Shown: piece after piece, positions 26,082 through 34,383 of the stretch
How positions within the stretch are numbered: the first letter of the stretch is position 1
How the letters are laid out: every line of letters begins with the position of its first letter
Assembly (NCBI GenBank): GCA_022826755.1
Contig: JAJDUG010000007.1
Location: forward strand, 1 to 64,000
DNA length: 64,000 nucleotides
Direction of reading: 5' to 3'
Source of the DNA: Acidobacteriota bacterium
Lineage (GTDB): Bacteria > Acidobacteriota > Terriglobia > Versatilivoradales > Versatilivoraceae
Notes under the pieces: generated by a model
Database searches by the model: none
Told to the model about the DNA's origin: nothing
The model's input: the letters and a program-made list of their open reading frames with translations, nothing else
Made by a program: the position numbers and the translations under genes

Positions 26082-27752
26082 ATGAAGCGACGCGAATTCG
26101 TGAGGACGGCGCTCACCGCAGGCCTGGCTTCCACTGCCGCATCCGCCGGGGCCGCCGTTGCGGCGCCATCGGCTTCCGGCCCCGGAGGTCAGGGTTCGGG
26201 CAGGAAACCGCGGCTCATGTACTATGACGACAGCCGCCATTCGTCCATCTACATTTATGAGCCCCCGATGCTGAAGGAAGAGTTCGAAGCCTCGGTGGAC
26301 GACCTGGTGGGCACGCCGGTGGATGCCTTGATGTTCGGTTTGGGAGATGGCCGGACGGTGTTGCACGATACCAAGGTCGGCGAGCTTTGGGGGGATCCGG
26401 TGAAGGAGTGGACCCACATAATCTTCCGCCGGGCCCACCAGAACGCCCGCATGATGATAGATTCCGGAGGGGATCCCCTGCGCATCGTGTGCGAGCGGGC
26501 CGGGGCCAAGGGACTGGCCATCTATCCGTCCCTGTTCCTCAACCGGGGGAGAGGCAAGGAGCGCCGGAACGACGTCCGGTCGGCCAACTTTACCTGGGAA
26601 AACCAGCACCTGGAAATCGGGGCCGGGGGCGATCTGGACGAGAGCTTTCCGGGGCTGCGGAAACTGGATTTCAAGCACCAGGAAGTGAGGGACGAGCGCT
26701 TCGCGCTCATCGAGGAAGTGCTGAAGAACTACCCGATTGACGGTTTTGAGCTGTTATTCGGCCACTACCACTACTTCCACCCCAAGGAAGTGGATGCCGG
26801 CCGCCCCCTCATGACCGCCTGGGTCAAGCGTATCCATGACGCCCTCAAGGCCGGCGGCGCCGACCGCGAGTTGGTGGTTCGGGTTCCGGTCAGCCTGGAA
26901 GAGGCCAACTCCCGGGGCCTGGACGTGCGGGAGTGGATCGATCGGGGGATGGTGGAGGTTGTGATTGGAGAGAGCTATTCCCACAGGATGGATCAACTGG
27001 CCGATTTTCGTCCCATGGTGGAAGCGGCCCAGAACAGGGATTGCCGGGTGCATGCCGTCATCCAGCCCGAAGTTCATTCCGACCGGCTGGACAACGGCAC
27101 CATCGAGTTCATTCGAGCCGTGGCCTGCAACTATTGGGCCCAGGGCATCGAGGGACTCTATCTATCCCAGTGGTTCACGGCCTATCCCTACCGCGCCGAG
27201 TTCTACGCCCAGTTGCGGGAGATCAGCCACCCCGATATCATGACCGCCAAGGATAAGTTTTACTACGTCCCCACCAGACAGAGGGCGACCGGGCCTCAGA
27301 TGCCTCTGCCCAAGACTCTGAAAGTGAACCAGCCGGTTAAGACCCACCTGCTGGTCTCGGACGACCTCCCCCGCTGGGACAAGATGGGCCGGGTCCACGA
27401 GGTCCTGCTCCGCTTCCGGCTGAGCTCGGCCACCGAAACCGACCGGGTGGAGTTCCGCTTCAACGGCAAGAAGCTGCCCAAGTCGAGCCTGAGAAAAATC
27501 AACCGGGTCTACCGGATGAGGGCCCCGCGTTTCCGCGTCTTCGGCTACTGGTACATTTACCGCCTGCCCCGGGACCACTGGCCCATGCAGGGCAAGAACC
27601 AGGTGGAAGTGACGCTGCACCACCGCGACGACGACATCATCCCCGAGCCGGCCCTGAAGGACGTGGAGATCGAGGTGAAATACCTGGACGGCAAAAACTT
27701 CGCCCGCGGCCAGGACCCGGACACGGGCCCCTACCGGGTGTGGTCGACGTAA
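26082..27752 (+). CDS. Tat-exported uncharacterised protein, family copy 2
   Basis: A 556-residue paralog of the preceding gene with the same architecture: Tat signal (MKRREFVRTALTAGLAS), a barrel-like central domain (RLMYYDDSRHSSIYIYEPP, IIFRRAHQNARMMIDSG, WAQGIEGLYLSQWF) and a C-terminal beta-sandwich (VEFRFNGKKLPKSSLRKIN). The shared blocks are so strong that the pair must come from a tandem duplication, yet codons differ throughout, so it is not recent. AGGAG lies upstream of the ATG. The gene ends in a region of REP-like hairpins (27906-28316). Conserved acidic residues in the barrel could be catalytic, but I cannot identify a pair with confidence. Confidence 0.8.
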   Translation: MKRREFVRTALTAGLASTAASAGAAVAAPSASGPGGQGSGRKPRLMYYDDSRHSSIYIYEPPMLKEEFEASVDDLVGTPVDALMFGLGDGRTVLHDTKVGELWGDPVKEWTHIIFRRAHQNARMMIDSGGDPLRIVCERAGAKGLAIYPSLFLNRGRGKERRNDVRSANFTWENQHLEIGAGGDLDESFPGLRKLDFKHQEVRDERFALIEEVLKNYPIDGFELLFGHYHYFHPKEVDAGRPLMTAWVKRIHDALKAGGADRELVVRVPVSLEEANSRGLDVREWIDRGMVEVVIGESYSHRMDQLADFRPMVEAAQNRDCRVHAVIQPEVHSDRLDNGTIEFIRAVACNYWAQGIEGLYLSQWFTAYPYRAEFYAQLREISHPDIMTAKDKFYYVPTRQRATGPQMPLPKTLKVNQPVKTHLLVSDDLPRWDKMGRVHEVLLRFRLSSATETDRVEFRFNGKKLPKSSLRKINRVYRMRAPRFRVFGYWYIYRLPRDHWPMQGKNQVEVTLHHRDDDIIPEPALKDVEIEVKYLDGKNFARGQDPDTGPYRVWST

Positions 27753-27905
27753 TGAGGAGCCGAGGCGCTGCCCGATTCGCCCTGGCGGATCATGGGGTTG
27801 GAACGGGGGTGTTCCTGGCATGTGGCTTTGGGGAGGCCGTGTGGAATCGGAACTCGGTTCTTTCTCGCTGCCTACGCGGCTGACGTGGGGAGACTGATCC
27901 GACGT

Positions 27906-27950
27906 CCATGGGCTGACGCCCACGGCTAAGTGCTGGCGCGGCTGCGCCGC
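27906..27950 (-). repeat. Two-hairpin REP-like module, copy B1
   Basis: A hairpin CCATGGGCTGACGCCCACGG is joined by the linker CTAAGTGCTGGC to a second hairpin GCGGCTGCGCCGC. Read on the minus strand it has the same order as the copies at 28094 and 28270: hairpin, linker ending CTTAG, hairpin. Confidence 0.75.
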
Positions 27951-28066
27951 TCTATAAGGAGGGCCTGTAGGGAACGTCTCCTCGGACGACCCACGCCAAC
28001 CGCGATTTCACCGCTCTCCCTGAATTCACGACACTGCCGGGAGAAAGGATTTTCCAATGATCAACT

Positions 28067-28140
28067 CCCGGGCGTTAGCCCGGGATTCCAGTCAGCCGCG
28101 AATGCGGCGACAGCACTTAGCCGTGGGCGTCAGCCCATGG
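28067..28140 (+). repeat. REP-like module, copy B2, with an extra leading hairpin
   Basis: A palindrome CCCGGGCGTTAGCCCGGG (28067-28084) precedes the standard module: hairpin AGCCGCGAATGCGGCG, linker ACAGCACTTAG, hairpin CCGTGGGCGTCAGCCCATGG (28094-28140). Confidence 0.75.
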
Positions 28141-28162
28141 GAAACGTCTCATACAGGAGTTG

Positions 28163-28193
28163 AGCCGCGAAAGCGGCGGCAGCAAATGCCTGT
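28163..28193 (+). repeat. REP-like module, partial copy B3
   Basis: Contains the first hairpin AGCCGCGAAAGCGGCG and a diverged linker (GCAGCAAATGC), but the second hairpin is missing. Confidence 0.6.
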
Positions 28194-28269
28194 AAACAAG
28201 AGTCAAGCGCCGGCCAACGCAATGACGTTACTCAGTTGCACATAGGCTGCATGATCCGGACTCCTTGAC

Positions 28270-28316
28270 AGCCGCGAAAGCGGCGACAACGCTTAGCCGT
28301 GGGCGTGAGCCCATGG
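28270..28316 (+). repeat. REP-like module, copy B4
   Basis: Hairpin AGCCGCGAAAGCGGCG, linker ACAACGCTTAG, hairpin CCGTGGGCGTGAGCCCATGG. It ends only 31 bp before the GTG of the cupin gene, so it may lie in that gene's leader. Confidence 0.75.
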
Positions 28317-28347
28317 GAAGCCCCCCGAATAGAAACGAGGTGCTTAA

Positions 28348-28770
28348 GTGGCAAAGATTACCCAGTACAAGGGCTATCAAAGTGGTGAGGAGCCGCCGAT
28401 CCCCAAGCCGGCGGAACCGGTGCAGCCCAACGTGGTGACCGTCCAGGACGGGCTGCCGCTCCAGTTTCCGGGAAGCGAAGGGGTCGGGGTGCGGGTGCTG
28501 CATCCCACCAATCCCAAGGCCCCTTCCAAGAACTTCGGGCTGACCATGTACTATCTGCCGCCTCACGTGACCTCGGAGACGGCCAGCCACTATACCGAGG
28601 AGTGCTACCTGGTCCTGCGGGGCAGCGGCGACATGATCCTGGCGGGCCGCAGGGTTCCGGTGAAACCGGGGGTGTTTGTCCACCTGCCCGCCTGGTGTGA
28701 GCACGCGGTGGACAACACCGGCGAGGAGACCATGGAGATCCTGGTCTGCACCGCACCCACCAATCCTTGA
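28348..28770 (+). CDS. Cupin domain protein
   Basis: A 140-residue single-domain cupin. The conserved barrel motifs are SHYTEECYLVLRGSGDMILA (G-x5-H-x-H-like motif 1 with a reduced set of ligands) and LPAWCEHAVDNTGEETMEIL (motif 2 with its histidine). It starts with GTG, preceded by GAGG at 9 nt. Possible roles include isomerase, dioxygenase or small-molecule sensor of sugar metabolism; the sequence does not decide. It is convergent with the SSS symporter gene 16 bp away. Confidence 0.85.
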   Translation: MAKITQYKGYQSGEEPPIPKPAEPVQPNVVTVQDGLPLQFPGSEGVGVRVLHPTNPKAPSKNFGLTMYYLPPHVTSETASHYTEECYLVLRGSGDMILAGRRVPVKPGVFVHLPAWCEHAVDNTGEETMEILVCTAPTNP

Positions 28771-28786
28771 GCGCCTCGTCGCCTCT

Positions 28787-30298
28787 CTACGGGGCGGAGT
28801 GGGCGGCGTCCCTCCTGCCGGCCGGCAGCAGCATGCTGGCCAGCCAGCCTACGGTGAAGGAGGCGATGTTGCCCAGGCCCATGATCATCCAGGGGTGCCA
28901 GGGAAAGCGCACGCTGTCGGTGAATCCGGACGAGGCGCCCAGCATCTCCAGGATGGTGTCGGCTCCCCCCCAGACCGAGATCGCGATTCCGGTGAATACC
29001 CCTATCCAGACGCCGCGGGTATGGGCTCTCCGGACGAACATCCCCAGCAGGAAGAGTCCCAGAATTCCGCCTCCGATGAACGAACTCACGGTGGCGCCGA
29101 AGTAGTAGGCCCTCTCCACGCCGGCCAGCATCAACAGCCCCGCGCCCATTCCCAGCAGTCCCCAGAAGCCTGAAGCGATCCGGCCCAGCAGAAGCTGGCG
29201 GCGGTCGCTGGCCTGGGGACGGAAGTGAAGATAGAAGTCCCGCACCGTGATCATGGCCAGGCTGTTGATGGTGGTGTCCAGGCTGGACATGGCGGCCGCG
29301 CACATGCCGGCCAGGATGAGACCGGAGATTCCGGGGGGAATCGTCTGCATCACGAAGAAGGGGAAGATCTGGGTCTCCCTGGATGCGATCTCGGGCGGAA
29401 GCTGGCCGGGGTGAACCTGGTAATAGGCATAGAGCAGAGAGCCGATCAGCAGGAAGAGGGTCCAGGTGGTCACGATGCTGAGCCCGCCGCACAGGAGGGC
29501 CTTCTGAGAGGAACGAGTGCTGGAGGCGGCCAGGTAGCGCTGGACCACGTCCTGGCTGGTGGTGTAGTAGGTGCCGTGATGCGCGAAACCGTAGAGAACG
29601 ATCACCAGGATGGTGGGTTGGGACAGGTCCAGAGACCAGTCCACCAGCTTGAACTTGCCGGCCTCCCCGGCGACCTGAAACAGGTGAAGGGCGCCGCCGT
29701 CCGAGCCGAAGGTCAGAAACCAGAGACAGAACAGCCCGCCGCCGAACAGGGTGACCGACTGCAGCACGTCGGTCCAGATCACGGCTTCCAGGCCTCCCAG
29801 AATGGTGTAGAGGATGGCCAGGATGCCGCACACTATCAGAATGGCCACCGGGTCCCACCCCGTCATGGCGTTGAGCGCCTTGGCCATCAGGAACAGGATC
29901 ATTCCGTTGCGGAAGAGGTGGTAAATGACATAGAGCAGCGAGGCGTAGCAGCGGGTTCCGTATCCGAAGCGCTGTTCCAGGAACTCATAGGCGCTCATGC
30001 GGACCCGGCGCCGGTAGTAGGGAATCACCCACCAAGCGGCCAGCAGAGCGACGATGGGGAAGATCAGGTGGGAGAGGTGGGGAATCCAGTCGCCCCCGTA
30101 CCCCTGGCCGGGAAAGGCCAGGAAGGTTCCGGTGCTGATGGAGGAGCCGAAGAAGGAGAAGCCCACCGCCCACCAGGGGACGGAGCGCCCTCCCAGGAAA
30201 AAGGCTTCGGTGCTGGTCTGGCGTCGCGCAAACCAGCCCCCCATGAAGACGATCAGAACCAGGTAAGCCGCCAGGATCAACCAGTCGATCGTTGCCAT
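28787..30298 (-). CDS. Sodium:solute symporter (SSS family), first copy
   Basis: An integral membrane transporter of about 503 aa with about 13 hydrophobic helices, belonging to the SSS family that couples sodium influx to uptake of sugars, amino acids or organic acids. Typical family stretches are FFGSSISTGTFLAFPGQGY, SAYEFLEQRFGYGTRCYASL (split) and MCAAAMSSLDTTINSLAMI. The real start is ATG 30298 (MATIDWLILAAYLVLI). The longer frame to 30337 only translates the adjacent REP-like palindrome into CGRDARAPGG. The substrate is unknown; neighbouring oxidoreductases suggest a sugar or sugar acid. Confidence 0.92.
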   Translation of the reverse strand: MATIDWLILAAYLVLIVFMGGWFARRQTSTEAFFLGGRSVPWWAVGFSFFGSSISTGTFLAFPGQGYGGDWIPHLSHLIFPIVALLAAWWVIPYYRRRVRMSAYEFLEQRFGYGTRCYASLLYVIYHLFRNGMILFLMAKALNAMTGWDPVAILIVCGILAILYTILGGLEAVIWTDVLQSVTLFGGGLFCLWFLTFGSDGGALHLFQVAGEAGKFKLVDWSLDLSQPTILVIVLYGFAHHGTYYTTSQDVVQRYLAASSTRSSQKALLCGGLSIVTTWTLFLLIGSLLYAYYQVHPGQLPPEIASRETQIFPFFVMQTIPPGISGLILAGMCAAAMSSLDTTINSLAMITVRDFYLHFRPQASDRRQLLLGRIASGFWGLLGMGAGLLMLAGVERAYYFGATVSSFIGGGILGLFLLGMFVRRAHTRGVWIGVFTGIAISVWGGADTILEMLGASSGFTDSVRFPWHPWMIMGLGNIASFTVGWLASMLLPAGRRDAAHSAP

Positions 30299-30304
30299 GG
30301 GATG

Positions 30305-30359
30305 CCCCCCGGGAGCGCGGGCGTCCCGCCCGCACAAGTGCTGGCACGGCCTCGGCCGT
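30305..30359 (-). repeat. REP-like module, A-type copy 1, abutting a start codon
   Basis: The palindromic core GCGGGCGTCCCGCCCGC is preceded by CCCCCCGGGAGC and joined through ACAAGTGCTGGC to a second hairpin ACGGCCTCGGCCGT. Architecture and linker match the B-type modules, but the hairpin sequences differ. It begins 6 bp before the symporter ATG at 30298 and so occupies its leader. Confidence 0.75.
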
Positions 30360-30486
30360 CTTCTCCACCCGGGTCGACCGCCAACGGGGCCGGGACTCTG
30401 CTTCGGCCGAATTCATGCCGTTCCCGCCGACAGGGTGGCCGGTTGCCACATTGCAGGGAAACTGAGCGGCACGCGACGGGATAGCA

Positions 30487-30519
30487 TGCGGGCGGGACGC
30501 CCGCGCTCCCGGGGAGGGG
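30487..30519 (+). repeat. REP-like palindrome, A-type copy 2
   Basis: TGCGGGCGGGACGCCCGCGC followed by TCCCGGGG, in inverted orientation to the copy at 30305 and about 150 bp away. It is nearly identical to the copy at 56441. Confidence 0.75.
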
Positions 30520-30613
30520 CCTCCTCCCATCACTCTTGCTTCTCAAGGGGGCGCGCGCCGGCTTGCCGGGCCGCAGTCGGTGCCGATGCGCCAGAGCCGT
30601 CACGCTTGATGGC

Positions 30614-30653
30614 CGTTCGTCGTCCTTCGTGTCCCTTGGTGGATAGCTCTTTT
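30614..30653 (+). repeat. CTTCGTGG-type dispersed element, copy 2
   Basis: Reads GTTCGTCGTCCTTCGTGTCC, then CTTGGTGGATAGCTCTTTT. It lies about 50 bp beyond the stop codon (30702) of the minus-strand symporter gene, in its 3' flank. Confidence 0.7.
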
Positions 30654-30701
30654 CACCCCGTCACATCCAACGCGAAACCGGGTTGATTCAGCCAAGGCAA
30701 G

Positions 30702-32393
30702 TCAGGACTGCATCCACCAGGAAAAGGCCAGGGCCGCCCCGATCAGGCCCAGGCACCAGAGCGTGATCGACACAAACCCCCTGTAGAACCACTGCAGCCC
30801 GGCTTCCCGCCGCAGCTCGATGGCGCTGGAGGGTCCGTAGATCTTGTCCCGGGCGTAGAAGCGGTAGAGCTCATGGATCTTCTCCGGGTCCGGCGGCGGA
30901 GGCTGGGCGGCATCGCTGCCGGCCATGGCGGGGAGTCGAATGCCGGCCGCGAGCAGCGTCTCGTCCTGGCCCACCGGCGTGCTGAGGATGGCATAAAAGC
31001 GGTTGAGCAGGGTCTCGTCTTCGGGCGGTGTGCGAAGGCTGACCAGCCAGGTGACCAGGGCGCAGGAAAGCGTGGGGATGAATACGGTGTATTCGAAAGA
31101 TGCTTGCAGCCACACTTTGAGGATAAGGAAGAGCAGGGCGCCGGTCGTCACTCCGGCCCAGAGCGCCTGGCGATTGGCGCGTCTCCAGACCAGGCCGAAA
31201 TAGAGGGGAACCGAGATGAAGGAAATCAGCGACCAGCCCAGCTCGATGTATTGAATGATGTTCTCCAGAAAGCGGGTGGTGACGTACCCCAGGAAGACGG
31301 CGATGAACCCCCAGATTCGGGCGTGGGTGATGTAGAAGCGCGGCGAGCGGTTGCGGAAGAGACGCTTTCGGTAGAGGTAGTCGACCATCAGCCCCGAGGT
31401 GGTAGTGGCGAAGGTGTCCACCGAAGACATCAGGGCAGCCGCGAAGCTGGCAACCAGCAGTCCCAGCACTCCGGCCGGCAGCAGCGACTTCATCAGCGTC
31501 CCCCAGGCCAGTTCCGGGTCTTCCAGGCCGGGGGTGTAGATGGCGAAGAGAATGCCGTAAAGGGCGAAGAGGATGGTGATGAGCCGCTTCCAGACGTGAG
31601 CCCAGCCGCACTGGGTGCCGGTCCGCTCGTCGCGGGCGATGGCGATCCAGGTCAGGATGTTGGGCGCCACCACCGAGCCCACCGCGCCGGAAAAGAGCAG
31701 GGCGATCACGTAGGTCCAAGGGATCTCCACCGACTGCAGCGACCAGGTCGACTCGGGCAGGGCCGCCAAGGCCTCGTAGCCGCCGGCGGCCTTCCAGAGG
31801 AAGGGCAGCAGGCCGAAGCTCAGCACCACCAGGCAGAGGATTCCCTGAAACAGATCGGTGAGCAGGGAAGACATGGCGCCGCCGGTGGCCACGTAGAGGG
31901 CCACCAGGGTGCAGCAGATCAGCACGGCCGAGTCCACCGAGAGGGTGGTGATGGCGGCCAGGACTTTCCCGCCTCCGGTGATGAAGATTCCGATGAAGTT
32001 GACCGAGATGAGCAGCCCCAGAACCGAATAGAGGGTGGCCACGCCGGGACCGAAGCGCAGCTCGAAGAATTCGGCCATGTTGAAGACGCGGGCCCGCTTG
32101 TAGACCACCGAGAAGAGGTAATACATGGGGGTGGCCAGCAACTGGGACCACCACAGCCAGATGCCGGACAGCCCGCTGCGGTAGGCGGCGGCGCTCACCA
32201 CCACCGCTTCGGCCCCGGCCAGAGCCGAACTGAAGTTGAAGAGGAAGGCCGGCAGCTTTCCCCAACTGCCCCCGGCAATGAAGAAATCACCCAGGGAGTG
32301 GGTCTTACGGGCCCCCAGGAAGAGGCCCAGGTAGGCCACGATGCAGATGTAGATGATCAGAATGGCCCAGTCCAGGGCCTGGAGTCCCAGCAT
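30702..32393 (-). CDS. Sodium:solute symporter (SSS family), second copy
   Basis: A 563-residue SSS-family transporter with 13 or more hydrophobic helices (LDWAILIIYICIVAYLGLFL at the start). Family-specific runs are FNFSSALAGAEAVVVSAAAY, FNMAEFFELRFGPG and AALMSSVDTFATTTSGLMVDYL (split). The C-terminal 100 residues include a cytoplasmic loop (PPPDPEKIHELYRFYARDK) and a final helix. It is clearly diverged from the first copy, so the two probably take different substrates. The 364 bp between the two symporter genes hold REP-like and CTTCGTGG elements, so they are probably separate transcription units. Confidence 0.92.
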   Translation of the reverse strand: MLGLQALDWAILIIYICIVAYLGLFLGARKTHSLGDFFIAGGSWGKLPAFLFNFSSALAGAEAVVVSAAAYRSGLSGIWLWWSQLLATPMYYLFSVVYKRARVFNMAEFFELRFGPGVATLYSVLGLLISVNFIGIFITGGGKVLAAITTLSVDSAVLICCTLVALYVATGGAMSSLLTDLFQGILCLVVLSFGLLPFLWKAAGGYEALAALPESTWSLQSVEIPWTYVIALLFSGAVGSVVAPNILTWIAIARDERTGTQCGWAHVWKRLITILFALYGILFAIYTPGLEDPELAWGTLMKSLLPAGVLGLLVASFAAALMSSVDTFATTTSGLMVDYLYRKRLFRNRSPRFYITHARIWGFIAVFLGYVTTRFLENIIQYIELGWSLISFISVPLYFGLVWRRANRQALWAGVTTGALLFLILKVWLQASFEYTVFIPTLSCALVTWLVSLRTPPEDETLLNRFYAILSTPVGQDETLLAAGIRLPAMAGSDAAQPPPPDPEKIHELYRFYARDKIYGPSSAIELRREAGLQWFYRGFVSITLWCLGLIGAALAFSWWMQS

Positions 32394-32757
32394 GGGTGCT
32401 CACTTTCGTTGGATGGAATTCCCGGAGGTTCTTTAAGCTGGCTGGCGGCGGTCAGGATGTCGAAAGCGGTGGTTGGCATGGGTCATTGCCCCTTCGCGTC
32501 TCAAGTCATCATACCGGAAGTTTTGGTTGCCGAAGAGGAAAAGACCATCCCGCGAGTGTCACCACCCCATGAACAAACGGCTGATTGCCGAGGTTGGCTG
32601 CTTGTCGATTCGGCGCCGATCTCACCCTTGCTCAGCAATCTCTGCATGCGGCGCTTCGTGCTGGAATGGAAGGTGCCGGGTATGCCCGGAGCTTCTGTAA
32701 TGAGGGTAAAATACCTCAAAATCGGAAGACGTTTCCGATGAAAGGAAGGAGAACCCC
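32394..32757. other. Intergenic stretch before the lipoprotein gene
   Basis: No gene recognised. Near the right end (32702-32717) is an imperfect palindrome GAGGGTAAAATACCTC whose centre could act as a -10 box for the lipoprotein gene; I see no matching -35 box. Confidence 0.35.
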
Positions 32758-33180
32758 ATGAAAGCATTCCTGATGTTGACGATTACACTGATGGCTGCCG
32801 TTGTCCTGGCAGGCTGCACCGATGCGGATGTGGCGTCGCGCAATCTTTCAAGGGCCGCCGAAAACTTCGAGATCGACCGGCGTATCGTGTTTTACAACGG
32901 CGTCACCGGCGGCTATATGCTGACGATTGAGGGCCGCTGTGCCATCGAGGATCAGAAGACTCAGTTGGAGGTTACGTGCCAGACGGGGCCAGGAGACTAC
33001 CGCAAGCACTTCCTGGGCCTGTCGGACAACGTGACCTATTTCGCGGAGCAACTCAGCCCGGGTGACGTGAGCGCCTACCATTACCGGATCACGTTCAAGC
33101 CACAGGTTATCGTGCCAGACTTCGACTTCAGAGAAAGCTCGGATGCGCTGAGGGACAACACCTCAGAGGCGATGCAATAG
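32758..33180 (+). CDS. Phage-type beta-sandwich lipoprotein
   Basis: A 140-residue lipoprotein. The signal MKAFLMLTITLMAAVVLAGC ends in a perfect lipobox (LAGC). The mature protein contains RRIVFYNGVTGGYMLTIEG and KHFLGLSDNVTYFAEQLSP, followed by HYRITFKPQVIVPDFDFR. These blocks match small lipoproteins that I recall from bacteriophage genomes and prophages, whose function is not established. A strong AAGGAGAA precedes the ATG. There are no other phage genes nearby, so this is either a remnant of a lost prophage or a captured gene now serving the host. The lineage claim rests on recalled similarity only. Confidence 0.72.
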   Translation: MKAFLMLTITLMAAVVLAGCTDADVASRNLSRAAENFEIDRRIVFYNGVTGGYMLTIEGRCAIEDQKTQLEVTCQTGPGDYRKHFLGLSDNVTYFAEQLSPGDVSAYHYRITFKPQVIVPDFDFRESSDALRDNTSEAMQ

Positions 33181-33271
33181 CACCCATGCCGCTTGTAGTG
33201 CCACTTGCGGGTTTGTGCCTTTGTAACATGTTGATAATAAAGGTTCAGTCGGAAGCCATGTCAAAGATGGG

Positions 33272-33952
33272 CTAGACTCCCGGGATGCCTTCCACCGCCA
33301 CCACCCGGACCGGACAGGAGTCCAGACCGTGAATGGGCAACGGGGTGAAGGTGATCATGAAGGTTTCCGCCCTGAGCTGATCGATGTTGCAAACCACCTC
33401 CAGCAGGAGAATGTCATTCCCCAGCATCAGCTCATGGCAGGCGATGCAGCCCTGGACGTGGTTCTCGATGGCGATGCCGTCACCCCAGCCCACGCACTTG
33501 ACCTTCTTTTCCAGAAACCAGCGTCCGACTTCTTCGGACATGTCGGGCCGCCGGTCGTCCGGAGAATGGACGAAAGGGGTGCTGTGAAAGGGAGAGTCCA
33601 GCAGAACCGTATCACCGGGGCGTACCCGGCCGCGGTCGGCCATTTCCAGGTCCTCGGTCCGGATCAGCTCGCGCGGACGGGCGGTTTCCAGGTTCAGCAG
33701 GATGCCACGTCCCAGAAAGCGCTCGATCGGAAGCTTCATGCCGTCCTTCCACTCGTCTCTGAAGTGGTAGGGGAACTCCAGGTGAGTGCCCAGGTGGGAG
33801 GTGATGTCGATGTGAGCGTGGTATCCGTCCACCCCGCCGATGAAGGTGTGATGGCGATGCAGCTTGCAGCGCCGCTTTTCGGTGGCGGGGTCCAGCGGCT
33901 TGGAAAGGTCGACGACTCTCAGCTTGTCAAAATCCAGGTTGGACGAGGTCAT
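33272..33952 (-). CDS. Cyclase family protein (kynurenine formamidase type), cytoplasmic
   Basis: A 226-residue member of the cyclase/KynB-like family. The metal-binding motif HIDITSHLGTHLEFPYHF (about residues 45-62) is complete, and a later GDTVLLDSPFHSTPF and HVQGCIACHELMLGNDI add family features. It has no signal peptide, unlike the homologue at 6534-7508, so the two act in different compartments. No clear ribosome site was found before the ATG at 33952. It is probably a single-gene unit that hydrolyses an N-formyl or cyclic amide compound; the substrate is unknown. Confidence 0.88.
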   Translation of the reverse strand: MTSSNLDFDKLRVVDLSKPLDPATEKRRCKLHRHHTFIGGVDGYHAHIDITSHLGTHLEFPYHFRDEWKDGMKLPIERFLGRGILLNLETARPRELIRTEDLEMADRGRVRPGDTVLLDSPFHSTPFVHSPDDRRPDMSEEVGRWFLEKKVKCVGWGDGIAIENHVQGCIACHELMLGNDILLLEVVCNIDQLRAETFMITFTPLPIHGLDSCPVRVVAVEGIPGV

Positions 33953-34017
33953 GGAAGGGGCTGTCCTTTTTTCAGGGAACGGGTTTTGAAAATGAGATCG
34001 GGCAACAACGGTTGTCC

Positions 34018-34046
34018 TTGATCATTTGTAGTCAAATGACTACAAT
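34018..34046 (+). promoter_or_regulatory. higBA promoter with overlapping palindromic operator
   Basis: TTGATC (34018-34023) and TACAAT (34041-34046) are spaced by exactly 17 bp. A perfect inverted repeat TTGTAGTCA-AA-TGACTACAA (34026-34045) fills the spacer and covers most of the -10 box, an ideal place for HigA-type autorepression. The toxin ATG at 34054 is only 7 nt past the -10 box, so the transcript is probably leaderless. Confidence 0.65.
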
Positions 34047-34053
34047 CACAAAA

Positions 34054-34383
34054 ATGACGAAGGTTGTCCACTACGTTTCGGAAGACGGTACTGACCCCTT
34101 CGATATCTGGTTTGTCAACCTGTCCTCCGAGGCACGCGCCCGTGTCCAAACACGTATTGACCGAGTGGAGCTAGGGAACTTTGGTGACTACCGGAGTGTC
34201 GGCCACGGAGTCTGCGAGATTCGGATCGACTTCGGACCTGGATACCGAGTGTACTACGGCCGTGACGGTGAGAAGCTTGTAGTCTTGTTGGGCGGCGGAA
34301 CCAAGAAACGTCAATCCAATGACATCGTGAGGGCTCAGGCATACTGGAAAGCCTACAAACAGGAGAAACGGGATGCCCACTAA
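34054..34383 (+). CDS. higB: HigB-like toxin (RelE/ParE superfamily, Gp49 type)
   Basis: A 109-residue toxin of the addiction-module killer protein group within the RelE/ParE superfamily, which usually cleaves mRNA on the ribosome. Hallmarks are PFDIWFVNLSSEARARVQTR, GNFGDYRSVGHGVCEIRIDF, GPGYRVYYGRDG and the C-terminal KRQSNDIVRAQAYWKAYK. I place the start at ATG 34054 because an earlier in-frame ATG (34036) lies inside the operator palindrome, upstream of the predicted transcription start. It has no ribosome site, in line with a leaderless mRNA. The 3' end overlaps the antitoxin gene by 11 bp, with toxin first, the typical higBA order. Confidence 0.88.
   Translation: MTKVVHYVSEDGTDPFDIWFVNLSSEARARVQTRIDRVELGNFGDYRSVGHGVCEIRIDFGPGYRVYYGRDGEKLVVLLGGGTKKRQSNDIVRAQAYWKAYKQEKRDAH

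Noticed and set aside
30873-32741. 622-codon plus-strand frame opposite the second symporter
   Set aside because: Composition is shadow-like (H, G, Q, R rich) and the minus strand encodes a clear 13-helix transporter.
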